From assembly GCF_947500985.1 (NCBI RefSeq), contig NZ_CANMTX010000001.1, forward strand, positions 558,001 to 622,000: a DNA stretch of 64,000 nt, written 5' to 3'. Below, in pieces: positions 8,220 to 16,620 of the stretch; position 1 is the first letter of the stretch; every line of letters begins with the position of its first letter. Position numbers and translations under genes: made by a program. The stretch is from an uncultured Maribacter sp. (lineage in GTDB: Bacteria; Bacteroidota; Bacteroidia; Flavobacteriales; Flavobacteriaceae). Under the pieces are notes generated by a model, which was given only the letters and a program-made list of their open reading frames with translations, was not told the origin of the DNA and did not search any database.

Positions 8220-9857
8220 CTACTCCCCCGTAACCCTGAATATCCAGATTTTATCAGTGTACTTCCCTCCTAATTTGGAGTCTCTAGCTTCTCTAGCTTC
8301 TTTGATGAAGTTGTATTTTGCTAGATAAACATAATTATACTTATTCTTTTGCCTAAAGAATGATTTTGCATTGATTCCTTTTTTCTGCATATCTACCAAG
8401 AAAGCGTCTAAATACTTCTTAGTACCAAATACATTGGCAATTAAGTAATAACCAGGCTCTAAAGAACCTTCTTTGGTTACTTCTTCATACTTCTCACCAG
8501 CTTTAACCTTTACAACTTCATTTCGCATTGCTAAAGCTTCACTTTGAGCTATAGAATCTTGACGATGCTTTTGAGCCAATGCAATTGCCTCAGATTCTCT
8601 CTTCATTACCGTAGCAATTGAATCTTGTTGTCTCTGCTGCCTCAATGCTTTTGCAGAAGCTAATGCTTGTGCTGCCCTTGCATTTTCTACAGAATCTCTT
8701 TTTCTTCTGATATCTCTTTTCGATTCCTTTACAACCAAATCAGATTTTCTTGAAGCGGCCTGAATTGAATCTTTTAATCTATTGCTTTCAATAAGTGCTA
8801 AACGCTCTTGCTTTTTAGACTCCCTTTTAAGCGCTAACTTTTCTGCCTTAGTCAGTTCATTAGACAATACTTCTTTCTCCTCTTGTTTAACAAGGGCATC
8901 TTCTTTTTGTTTTTCCTCTTGGGCAATCAATTGTTCTTCGAGTTTTTCTTCAGGTGTTTGAAGCGTACCTAACTTATATGATGTTACCAATTCGAAAGAA
9001 GGATCTTGTCCCTTTAAATCTGAACTAGTACCCACTTCAATTAACGCACCAAAAGAGAATCGCTTAAAGAAACGACCTCCAACACCTCCAGAGAATCCGT
9101 AAAAACTATTATACCCTGCTTGTGCCCAATATTTATTGGTCGTTAACAATGTAGTCAGCCCGACTTGATTATCCAAACCTGGAATCGTCTTATAATACAA
9201 CATGGGTCTTAAAAGCGAACTATCATCTGTACTTAAAACACTAATCGGAATATCATAACTCACCAAAGCCTGAAACAATCTATCATCAGGACTAGAGTTA
9301 CGCTCATTAGAAGTGAAATTATAATCGAATAAGTTCTCAGATACTAAACCAATATTAAATCTATCAATACTTAAATTAACTCCTGGTGCCATTTGCAGAA
9401 TAAAATCATTCTCCGCAGTAGTCTGTAACGGGTTAGGTATAAAAAAGCGATCATCTGCTAACTTCTGTTGAAAAGCGAATACGTTTAAACCAACACCTAA
9501 AACAACACCTTCACTCAATTCTATGGTATGAGCATAGTTTAGAGCTGCGCCGGTATTCAAGAAAATTCCTGTATTGTGCTGAAAAAAACCAACACCAGCA
9601 GCAGAAACATCATTAAGTCTTGTTGTGTAATTTAAAAATAACGAGGTTGGGTCACCATCATAAGATTGCCATTGCCATCTAGCCCACAAAGCTACTGAAG
9701 AAGGATTATTGCGATCTAAACTATAAGCAGGATTTATCAAGCTCCCGTTATATTCCGTGAGGTTTTGTTGCCTAAAATCAGTAGGCAAAACGACTTCTTG
9801 AGCCTTAAGACCTAGAACTACAAATCCAATAAGAAGCGCCCCACAAAAATTTTTCAT
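8220..9857 (-). CDS. PorP/SprF-family T9SS outer-membrane protein with SPOR-like tail
   Basis: A 545-aa protein with a signal peptide (MKNFCGALLIGFVVLGLKAQ). Residues to about 310 form a PorP/SprF-type beta-barrel (LPTDFRQQNLTEYNGSLINPAYS near the start; many short beta strands). The family helps attach or export type IX secretion cargo. A long charged helical segment (about 315-455, rich in Glu, Lys, Arg, Gln and Ala) follows. A C-terminal domain of about 75 residues resembles SPOR (GYYLIANVFGTKKYLDAF). The ATG at 9857 was chosen because a TTG two codons upstream is the only longer option. There is no large adhesin gene beside it, unlike many sprF genes. Confidence 0.85.
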   Translation of the reverse strand: MKNFCGALLIGFVVLGLKAQEVVLPTDFRQQNLTEYNGSLINPAYSLDRNNPSSVALWARWQWQSYDGDPTSLFLNYTTRLNDVSAAGVGFFQHNTGIFLNTGAALNYAHTIELSEGVVLGVGLNVFAFQQKLADDRFFIPNPLQTTAENDFILQMAPGVNLSIDRFNIGLVSENLFDYNFTSNERNSSPDDRLFQALVSYDIPISVLSTDDSSLLRPMLYYKTIPGLDNQVGLTTLLTTNKYWAQAGYNSFYGFSGGVGGRFFKRFSFGALIEVGTSSDLKGQDPSFELVTSYKLGTLQTPEEKLEEQLIAQEEKQKEDALVKQEEKEVLSNELTKAEKLALKRESKKQERLALIESNRLKDSIQAASRKSDLVVKESKRDIRRKRDSVENARAAQALASAKALRQQRQQDSIATVMKRESEAIALAQKHRQDSIAQSEALAMRNEVVKVKAGEKYEEVTKEGSLEPGYYLIANVFGTKKYLDAFLVDMQKKGINAKSFFRQKNKYNYVYLAKYNFIKEAREARDSKLGGKYTDKIWIFRVTGE

Positions 9858-9941
9858 ATGCAAAAAAACAAAAAATAGACTATTTATAGTACTATTTTGA
9901 AGTAATTTTAGTTATTAATTTAATACACCAAACATAATTTC

Positions 9942-10484
9942 ATGAAAGCATTCAAAATTGTTCTTTTCATTTTGCTAGCAATCAATCTTTCTTGCAAAGA
10001 TGAACCAGTAATTGACAAATCCCAAGAAGAAACTTCAATTTCCACATTTTACCTTATAAGACATGCAGAAAAGGACAGAAATAATCCTGATGATGCTGAC
10101 CCGGAGTTAAACCAAAAAGGACTAGGCAGAGCTATGCATTGGGCAGAAATTCTTGCGGATACAGAATTAAACGCTATTTATTCTACTGACTACAACAGAA
10201 CCGCAATGACTGCTGCACCAACCTCTGTGAAGCAAAATATCGATGTTCAATATTACGACCCTAGCACGATCGATATTGCTCAATTTAAAACAGACAATTT
10301 AAATAACAACGTTTTAGTTGTTGGTCACAGCAACACTACACCTGAGTTTGTTAATAAATTAATTGATGAGCAAAAATATTTTGATATCGACGATAGTGAG
10401 AATGGAACTCTATTTATTGTTAAAATAATTAATGGTACGTCTTCTGTAGAAAAACTTATTTTCAATTGTAACTGTCCTGATTAA
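9942..10484 (+). CDS. Histidine phosphatase-family lipoprotein
   Basis: A 180-aa member of the phosphoglycerate-mutase-like superfamily, close in form to SixA. The lipobox NLSC (Cys near 18) predicts lipidation and export. The phosphohistidine motif RHAEKDR is near residue 40, a second Arg follows in YSTDYNRT, and the distal catalytic His is in VVGHSNTTPE. The domain is short, like SixA. It is divergent from the SprF-like gene and precedes smpB. The substrate is not predictable; periplasmic phosphoester hydrolysis is likely. Confidence 0.85.
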   Translation: MKAFKIVLFILLAINLSCKDEPVIDKSQEETSISTFYLIRHAEKDRNNPDDADPELNQKGLGRAMHWAEILADTELNAIYSTDYNRTAMTAAPTSVKQNIDVQYYDPSTIDIAQFKTDNLNNNVLVVGHSNTTPEFVNKLIDEQKYFDIDDSENGTLFIVKIINGTSSVEKLIFNCNCPD

Positions 10485-10550
10485 TATTTCCGTCTTTTCA
10501 TAACACCAGCAATTAGTTTAAAAAGGCTAAGACATTCTTTTAATTGTTCT

Positions 10551-10558
10551 TACTTTTG
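10551..10558 (+). promoter_or_regulatory. smpB -7 promoter element
   Basis: TACTTTTG matches TAnnTTTG exactly and ends only 6 nt before the smpB ATG at 10565. Transcription would start at or next to the start codon, so the mRNA is predicted to be leaderless or nearly so. Confidence 0.6.
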
Positions 10559-10564
10559 CCTAAG

Positions 10565-11026
10565 ATGCAGAATACAATAAACATTAAGAATAAAAGAGCT
10601 CGTTTTGAATATGAGCTTTTAGATAAATATACCGCAGGTATCGTTCTAGCGGGTACCGAGATTAAGGCTATACGAGAAGGTAGAGCTTCTATCTCAGAAA
10701 GTTTTTGTGAGTTTAACGATAGAGATGAGCTATTTGTAATTAACATGCAAATAGACGAGTATTCTCATGCATCTCATTTTAACCATAAACCTAAGGCAGA
10801 GCGTAAATTACTTCTACAAAGAAGAGAGCTTAAAAAGCTCAGCAAAGAAGTAAATACATCTGGCTTAACCATTGTACCACTTCGTGTATTTGTCAACGAA
10901 AGAGGTTTTGCAAAAATGCAGATTGCATTGGCAAAGGGTAAAAAGCTTTACGACAAAAGAGAGTCTATTAAGGACCGTGACAACAAGAGAGATCTTGATC
11001 GTATTAAAAAGAATTTTAATAATTAA
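10565..11026 (+). CDS. smpB: SsrA-binding protein SmpB
   Basis: The tmRNA partner in trans-translation, which frees stalled ribosomes. The 153-aa product has the SmpB OB-fold core (NKRARFEYEL, AGIVLAGTEIKAIREG, LHTS-like region HFNHKPKAERKLLL) and the basic C-terminal tail (YDKRESIKDRDNKRD) that enters the decoding site. An upstream in-frame TTG (10544) was rejected: it would add seven non-conserved residues and lies upstream of the promoter box. It is convergent with pcm, and the two stop regions overlap by 4 bp. The tmRNA gene itself was not found in the window. Confidence 0.97.
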   Translation: MQNTINIKNKRARFEYELLDKYTAGIVLAGTEIKAIREGRASISESFCEFNDRDELFVINMQIDEYSHASHFNHKPKAERKLLLQRRELKKLSKEVNTSGLTIVPLRVFVNERGFAKMQIALAKGKKLYDKRESIKDRDNKRDLDRIKKNFNN

Positions 11027-11664
11027 TTTTTATTTTCTAGTAAAGGCACAAATCTAAAAGAACCGTATTCGGTTTTAGAGAATTCTTTTTCTGTGGTTCT
11101 AACAAATAATGTCATTATCTGTTCTTCAAAACCAATAGGTATTACCAACCTACCTCCTACTTTTAATTGAGCTAATAATGCTTTTGGTACTACTGGCGCC
11201 CCGGCAGTTACGATTATACGATCAAAAGGTGCTTCTTTAGGCAAGCCTTTATAACCATCGCCAAAAATTACTTGCTTAGGTCTATACCCCATCTTCTTAA
11301 AAAAGAGATTGGTTTTCTTAAATAATTCTAACTGTCTTTCAACAGTATACACTTTAACCTTTAGTTTTAAAAGAACGGCAGTTTGATACCCACTACCCGT
11401 ACCAATTTCCAAAACTTTTTGTCCAGGTTCGATTTCTAGTAATTCAGTTTGAAAAGCAACGGTAAATGGATGCGAAATTGTTTGGTTTGCAGCAATAGGA
11501 AACGCTTTATTTTGATAGGCATGCCCCTCAAAACTACTATCAATAAACAAATGTCTAGGTATCTCTCTAACGGCATCTAGCACTTTTTTATCAGCTATTC
11601 CTTTGTCTATCAATACTTGCGCTAAATGGTTGCGCATTCCCCTGTGTTTTAAGGTATCTTTCAA
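11023..11664 (-). CDS. pcm: Protein-L-isoaspartate O-methyltransferase
   Basis: Repairs isoaspartyl residues in aged proteins using S-adenosylmethionine. The 213-aa product has the SAM motif LEIGTGSGYQTAVL near residue 80, the preceding QTISHPFTVAFQ substrate segment and a FDRIIVTAGAP motif. The start is a TTG (11664), kept because the MKDTxKHRGMRN N-terminus looks like that of family members. An ATG nine codons in (11637) is the alternative. A TAACTTTG box lies at 11684-11691, which would give a leader of about 14 nt. The 3' end overlaps smpB by 4 bp, tail to tail. Confidence 0.93.
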   Translation of the reverse strand: MKDTLKHRGMRNHLAQVLIDKGIADKKVLDAVREIPRHLFIDSSFEGHAYQNKAFPIAANQTISHPFTVAFQTELLEIEPGQKVLEIGTGSGYQTAVLLKLKVKVYTVERQLELFKKTNLFFKKMGYRPKQVIFGDGYKGLPKEAPFDRIIVTAGAPVVPKALLAQLKVGGRLVIPIGFEEQIMTLFVRTTEKEFSKTEYGSFRFVPLLENKN

Positions 11665-11683
11665 TGGTAGTCGGTTTGTCCTT

Positions 11684-11691
11684 CAAAGTTA
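11684..11691 (-). promoter_or_regulatory. pcm -7 promoter element
   Basis: On the minus strand this reads TAACTTTG, an exact TAnnTTTG match 19 bp before the TTG start of pcm. No clear -33 TTG was seen at the right distance. Confidence 0.45.
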
Positions 11692-11787
11692 ACAAAGTTC
11701 TTCAAACGACAGAAGAAGCAATGAAAACTAATCTCTATTTTTTATAAAATTGAAATATCGCATAGGATAAAAGTACCTAACTATGCG

Positions 11788-11795
11788 TATTTTTG
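11788..11795 (+). promoter_or_regulatory. -7 promoter element for the 11811 operon
   Basis: TATTTTTG matches TAnnTTTG and lies 15 bp before the ATG of the oxidoreductase gene. It is the likely promoter of the gene run that follows. Confidence 0.5.
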
Positions 11796-11810
11796 GTAAA
11801 AACGAAATAA

Positions 11811-12785
11811 ATGCTAAAAGTTGGTGTTTTAGGAGCTGGGCATCTAGGTAAAATCCACCTTAGACTTCTAAACGAATCTAAAAAGTATGAACTGATAGGG
11901 TTTCACGATGCCGATAGTTCAAACGGAGAAAAAGTAAGTTCAGAGTTCGGATATACCTATTTCAAAAACCTCGATGATTTAATTGATGCCGTTGATGTTG
12001 TTGATATCGTAACTCCAACACTTTCACATTACGATTGTGCTAAAAAGTCTATTGAAAAAAGTAAGCATATTTTTATTGAAAAACCAATCACCCATACTAT
12101 AGAAGAAGCTAATTCACTTCTTGCCTTAGAAAAAAAATATGGCATAAAAGGACAAGTCGGACATGTAGAACGTTTCAACCCTGCTTTTACTTCTGTAAAA
12201 CACGCTATCAAAGAACCAATGTTCATTGAAGCTCATAGATTGGCTGAATTTAACCCTAGAGGTACAGATGTCCCTGTAGTTTTAGATTTAATGATTCATG
12301 ATATCGACGCTATTTTAAGTGTTGTAAATTCTCAAGTCATACAGGTTAATGCTAGCGGAGTTTCAGTTATTAGTCAATCACCAGATATTGCAAATGCTAG
12401 ATTAGAGTTTGCTAATGGCTGTGTTGCTAATTTAACAGCTAGTAGAATTTCTTTGAAAAACATGAGAAAATCGCGCTTCTTTCAAAAGGATGCCTATATA
12501 TCGGTAGATTTTCTAGAAAAGAAAGTTGAAGTCGTGAAAATGAAAGATGCACCAGAAGAACCTGGAGATTTCGACATGATTTTACAGAATGCAGAAGGTA
12601 TTAAAAAGCAGATTTATTTTGAGAATCCATCTATTGAGACCAACAATGCCATTTTAGATGAGCTTGAATCTTTTGCAGAGGCAATAAACAACAATACTAC
12701 CCCTGTAGTAAGTTTAAAACAAGGTACACAAGCACTAAAAGTTGCTTTACAAATAATTGCAGCATTTAATCCAAAGAGTATATGA
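11811..12785 (+). CDS. Gfo/Idh/MocA-family oxidoreductase
   Basis: A 324-aa NAD(P)-dependent sugar- or polyol-type dehydrogenase. The N-terminal Rossmann domain shows GVLGAGHLGKIH and the EKPITHT motif (about residues 92-98). The C-terminal alpha/beta domain contains the conserved HDIDAIL region with the catalytic-type His. The exact substrate cannot be told; the family acts on sugars, inositols and related compounds. The stop overlaps the ATG of the 3-hydroxyacyl-CoA dehydrogenase gene by 4 bp (ATGA), so the two are translationally coupled even though the link in function is not obvious. Confidence 0.9.
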   Translation: MLKVGVLGAGHLGKIHLRLLNESKKYELIGFHDADSSNGEKVSSEFGYTYFKNLDDLIDAVDVVDIVTPTLSHYDCAKKSIEKSKHIFIEKPITHTIEEANSLLALEKKYGIKGQVGHVERFNPAFTSVKHAIKEPMFIEAHRLAEFNPRGTDVPVVLDLMIHDIDAILSVVNSQVIQVNASGVSVISQSPDIANARLEFANGCVANLTASRISLKNMRKSRFFQKDAYISVDFLEKKVEVVKMKDAPEEPGDFDMILQNAEGIKKQIYFENPSIETNNAILDELESFAEAINNNTTPVVSLKQGTQALKVALQIIAAFNPKSI

Positions 12786-13672
12786 ATATAATAGCAGTTA
12801 TAGGTGCAGGTACAATGGGTAATGGTATAGCCCACGTATTTGCTCAAAACGGATTTCAGGTTCACTTAATTGATGTTTCTAAAGAAGCTTTAGATAAAGG
12901 TCTTGCTACCATTGCCAAGAATTTGGACCGAATGGTAGCCAAAGAAAAAATAACTATATCTGACAAAGAAAATACACTAGCAAATATCAAATCTTTTACA
13001 GAATTGAAAGCAGGTGTATCCAAGGTTGATCTTGCCATTGAAGCTGCCACAGAAAATGTCACCATCAAGTTGAAAATTTTCAAAGAACTAGATGATGTCT
13101 GTGATACAAATACCATTTTAGCATCAAACACTTCTTCTATTTCCATAACTCAGATAGCCGCAGCCACTAGTAGACCGGAAAAAGTTATTGGAATGCATTT
13201 CATGAATCCTGTTCCGATCATGAAATTAGTAGAGATTATTAGAGGCTATAGCACTTCTAACGGGACTACAATTGCAATTATGGAGCTTTCTAAAAAATTA
13301 GGAAAGACTCCGACCGAGGTAAATGATTACCCTGGTTTCGTAGCCAATAGAATTTTAATGCCCATGATTAATGAGGCAATTGAAACTTTACATCATGGTG
13401 TTGCTGGTGTTGAAGAAATTGATACGGTCATGAAATTAGGTATGGCACACCCTATGGGTCCATTACAATTAGCAGATTTTATAGGCTTAGATGTTTGTCT
13501 TTCTATCTTAAATGTAATGCATGATGGATTCAAAAACCCTAAATACGCACCATCACCTCTATTAGTAAATATGGTAATGGCAGGTAAAAAAGGAGTTAAA
13601 TCTGGAGAAGGATTTTATGATTACGCTGAAAGCAGAAAAGCTGAGGTAGTATCAAGCCAATTTACAAACTAA
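12782..13672 (+). CDS. 3-hydroxyacyl/3-hydroxybutyryl-CoA dehydrogenase
   Basis: An NAD-dependent 296-aa dehydrogenase that oxidises 3-hydroxyacyl-CoA, here probably the short-chain 3-hydroxybutyryl-CoA type by size and lack of fused hydratase. The NAD motif is GAGTMGNGIAHVFAQ at the N-terminus. The active-site region reads ASNTSSISI and GMHFMNPVP (catalytic His). The C-terminal dimer domain has DYPGFVANRILMPMINEA. It overlaps the upstream oxidoreductase by 4 bp and is followed 24 bp later by the YggS gene. Confidence 0.93.
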   Translation: MNIIAVIGAGTMGNGIAHVFAQNGFQVHLIDVSKEALDKGLATIAKNLDRMVAKEKITISDKENTLANIKSFTELKAGVSKVDLAIEAATENVTIKLKIFKELDDVCDTNTILASNTSSISITQIAAATSRPEKVIGMHFMNPVPIMKLVEIIRGYSTSNGTTIAIMELSKKLGKTPTEVNDYPGFVANRILMPMINEAIETLHHGVAGVEEIDTVMKLGMAHPMGPLQLADFIGLDVCLSILNVMHDGFKNPKYAPSPLLVNMVMAGKKGVKSGEGFYDYAESRKAEVVSSQFTN

Positions 13673-13696
13673 AAGCATCTAAGAATTCATAGTTAT

Positions 13697-14350
13697 ATGT
13701 CTATAAAAGAAAATCTATTAGCCATTAAAAAGAACATTCCTGACACGGTAACTTTGGTTGCAGTATCAAAAACGAAACCCATATCATACATTCAAGAAGC
13801 GTATGATGAGGGACAACGAATTTTTGGAGAAAATAGAGTTCAAGAAATGACCGAAAAGTGGGAGAATATGCCAAAAGATATTGAATGGCATATGATCGGG
13901 CACCTTCAGCGTAACAAAGTCAAATACATGGCTGAATACGTTTCTTTGGTACACGGTGTTGATAGCCCTAGATTATTGGCAGAAATAAACAAACAAGCAG
14001 AAAAACATAATAGGGTTATTTCATGTCTATTACAAGTACATATAGCAGAAGAAGATACCAAGTTCGGGTTTAACGAAGAAGAACTACTTGATTTAGTGGC
14101 TAACGAAGAATTCAAAGCTTTCAAGAATGTGAAAATCGCGGGATTAATGGGTATGGCAACCTTTACCGATAACATGGATCAAGTACGTAGAGAATTTACT
14201 AGCCTTAAATCACTTTTTACAAAACTTAAAAGTAATTATGTAGATTTCACTACCCTATCTATGGGTATGAGCGGTGATTACAATATCGCAATTGAAGAAG
14301 GTAGCACCATGGTACGTATAGGAAGTAGTATCTTTGGATCTAGAAATTAA
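13697..14350 (+). CDS. YggS/PLPBP-family PLP homeostasis protein
   Basis: A 217-aa single-domain alanine-racemase-like barrel that binds pyridoxal phosphate and helps balance vitamin B6 and amino-acid pools; it has no known catalytic activity in the family. The PLP lysine lies in VAVSKTKP near residue 25. The GENRVQE motif, WHMIGHLQRNK and the C-terminal LSMGMSGDYNIAIEEGSTMVRIG (given here as the phosphate-binding region) are all present. It belongs to the co-directional cluster starting at 11811. Confidence 0.94.
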   Translation: MSIKENLLAIKKNIPDTVTLVAVSKTKPISYIQEAYDEGQRIFGENRVQEMTEKWENMPKDIEWHMIGHLQRNKVKYMAEYVSLVHGVDSPRLLAEINKQAEKHNRVISCLLQVHIAEEDTKFGFNEEELLDLVANEEFKAFKNVKIAGLMGMATFTDNMDQVRREFTSLKSLFTKLKSNYVDFTTLSMGMSGDYNIAIEEGSTMVRIGSSIFGSRN

Positions 14351-14390
14351 TATCTAAAACATTACTACCCCATAAATTATATTATAATAC

Positions 14391-15758
14391 ATGTACGCAA
14401 TTTTAGATATTGAAACTACTGGAGGAAAATTTAATGAAGAGGGAATCACTGAAATTGCTATTCACAAATTTGATGGTCAAAAAGTAGTTGACAAATTTAT
14501 AAGCTTGGTAAATCCTGAAAGGGAAATACAACCATTTGTTGTAAAACTAACCGGCATCAATAGTAAAATGCTCAGAACCGCCCCTAAATTTTACGAGGTA
14601 GCTAAGCGCATTATCGAAATTACAGAAGATACGGTTATTGTAGCGCACAATGCTCAGTTCGATTATAGAATTTTACGAACAGAATTTAGACGTTTAGGGT
14701 ATAATTTTGAACGTAGAACCCTTTGTACCGTAGATTTATCTAAATTATTATTACCCGATGCCGAATCTTATAGTTTAGGCAAGTTGGTTAGATCATTGGG
14801 CATACCTGTAAGTGATCGCCATAGAGCTAATGGTGATGCCTTGGCAACAATAAAACTCTTTAAACTATTACTTGCCAAGGACTCTGAAAAAATTATCATT
14901 AAAGACACTATTAGAAAAGAAACCCAAGGTGAGCTCTCTGAAAAACAATTAGATATCGTAAGAGACCTACCCAATAAAACGGGCGTCTTTTATATGCATA
15001 ATAAAGATGGTGATATTATTCATCTTAGTAAATCAAGTGATATCAAAAAGAGGGTCAATCAAATCTTCACCAAAACCAACGACAAATCTAGAAAGCTAAC
15101 CAAAGACACTAAAAAAGTTACTTTTGAACTTACAGGTAATGAACTAGTTGCCATTTTAAAGGAATACGAAGAACTATTAAAGCTTAGACCTAAATACAGT
15201 ACCATACCTAAAAAAAGAATGTATAGTCACGCTATTTGCAAAAGCGTTAATGAAAATGACTATTTCTCGTTAGAAATTAAACCTTATAGAGAATGTAAAG
15301 AGCCACTAGGACTTTTTAACGGAATATTTAGTGCTAAGAATTATTTATATAAAATTACAAAAGAGTTTGACCTATGTGAGAAATTAAACGGCATTAGCGA
15401 AGCTCGTAATAATTGCTCTGGTTATGACGAAGGCAATTGTAAAGGTGCATGTATAAACAAGGAAGATGTAGCGGAATACAATAAACGTGTTATTGCTGCA
15501 ACTACTAAAAACAACATTAACGGTAAGAATGTTGTAGTGGTAGATAAAGGTCGAGAAATTGGGGAACAAAGTGCTATTTTAATCAGAAATGGTTCTTTAG
15601 TCGGATTTGGATTCTATGATCTCAACTATCAAATAAATAATATTCATATCTTAGAAAGCATAATCACCCCTATGAACGGTACTCGCGATGCTAATTATCT
15701 TATTGAATCTTATTTAAGAAAGAAGAGAGTACTTAAAATAGTAGAAATAAACGATTAG
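14391..15758 (+). CDS. DEDDh exonuclease fused to UvrC-like GIY-YIG region
   Basis: A 455-aa nucleic-acid enzyme. Residues 1-165 are a DnaQ-like 3'-5' exonuclease with all DEDDh residues visible: DIETT at 4-8, AHNAQFDYRIL near 86, and HRANGDALAT with the final His and Asp. Residues about 195-280 align with a GIY-YIG domain, but the signature is eroded: GVF in place of GIY and IHLSKS in place of YIGKS, while the KKR arginine remains. A UvrC-like cysteine motif (CSGYDEGNCKGAC) lies near 345. Related DnaQ-UvrC fusions are known in several phyla. A repair role is likely, with the exonuclease as the active part. Confidence 0.85.
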   Translation: MYAILDIETTGGKFNEEGITEIAIHKFDGQKVVDKFISLVNPEREIQPFVVKLTGINSKMLRTAPKFYEVAKRIIEITEDTVIVAHNAQFDYRILRTEFRRLGYNFERRTLCTVDLSKLLLPDAESYSLGKLVRSLGIPVSDRHRANGDALATIKLFKLLLAKDSEKIIIKDTIRKETQGELSEKQLDIVRDLPNKTGVFYMHNKDGDIIHLSKSSDIKKRVNQIFTKTNDKSRKLTKDTKKVTFELTGNELVAILKEYEELLKLRPKYSTIPKKRMYSHAICKSVNENDYFSLEIKPYRECKEPLGLFNGIFSAKNYLYKITKEFDLCEKLNGISEARNNCSGYDEGNCKGACINKEDVAEYNKRVIAATTKNNINGKNVVVVDKGREIGEQSAILIRNGSLVGFGFYDLNYQINNIHILESIITPMNGTRDANYLIESYLRKKRVLKIVEIND

Positions 15759-15759
15759 T

Positions 15760-16620
15760 TTGAAGGAAGACGAAAAACTATCACCCTGGAAACGTAAAAT
15801 TCATGAAATAATTTATGAAGCAGATACCCCTATGGGTAAACTGTTCGATATTATTCTTTTCGTTATTATCATTTTCAGTGTTATTCTTATCATGCTCGAA
15901 AGTGTTAAAGCTATTGATGCCGAATATCATGAAATTCTTTTTGTATTGGAATGGATAGTAACCATCTTTTTTACAATTGAATATATTGCTCGTATTATCT
16001 CTATCAAAAAGCCAAGTCATTACATATTTAGCTTTTACGGAATCATAGATTTCTTATCTACTATCCCGTTATATATATCTTATATTTTTGCAGGATCTCA
16101 AGTCCTTTTAGCCGTTCGTGCATTTAGATTATTACGTGTATTTCGTATTTTAAAACTTGCTCGTTTTCTTGGGGAAGCCTCGCAATTAAAAAGAGCTTTA
16201 AAAGCTAGTAGAGCAAAAATTACCGTTTTTCTATTTGCAGTGCTTATTGCATCGGTGATGATGGGAACACTCATGTACTTAATAGAAGGTGATGAAGCTG
16301 GTTTCACGAGCATACCCACAAGTATCTACTGGACCATCGTTACACTTACCACCGTAGGTTATGGCGATATTGCACCAATTACCCCACAAGGACAAGCAAT
16401 TGCCACCATTATTATGCTCTTAGGTTACGGCATAATCGCCGTACCGACAGGGATGGTTACGGCTGAATTTTCAAAACAAAGCAGAGAAGACACTTCTAAC
16501 TTGAAGGATTCTGGCAGCTATGTTCATATAAACACACAATCCTGTCCAACATGTAGCAAAGAAGGTCATAGAGATGATGCCACCCATTGTTATAATTGCG
16601 GATCAATATTAAATGAATAA
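15760..16620 (+). CDS. Voltage-gated-type potassium channel with C-terminal zinc ribbon
   Basis: A 286-aa inner-membrane ion transporter with six predicted helices. S4 carries regularly spaced arginines (RAFRLLRVFRILKLARF), and the pore has the selectivity filter TTVGYGD followed by S6. The C-terminus adds a short Cys4 ribbon (CPTC and CYNCG) after about residue 263. The start is a TTG directly after the exonuclease stop. The next ATG is at residue 25 and would remove the conserved amphipathic N-terminal segment (SPWKRKIHEII). The 3' end overlaps miaA by 8 bp. Confidence 0.9.
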   Translation: MKEDEKLSPWKRKIHEIIYEADTPMGKLFDIILFVIIIFSVILIMLESVKAIDAEYHEILFVLEWIVTIFFTIEYIARIISIKKPSHYIFSFYGIIDFLSTIPLYISYIFAGSQVLLAVRAFRLLRVFRILKLARFLGEASQLKRALKASRAKITVFLFAVLIASVMMGTLMYLIEGDEAGFTSIPTSIYWTIVTLTTVGYGDIAPITPQGQAIATIIMLLGYGIIAVPTGMVTAEFSKQSREDTSNLKDSGSYVHINTQSCPTCSKEGHRDDATHCYNCGSILNE

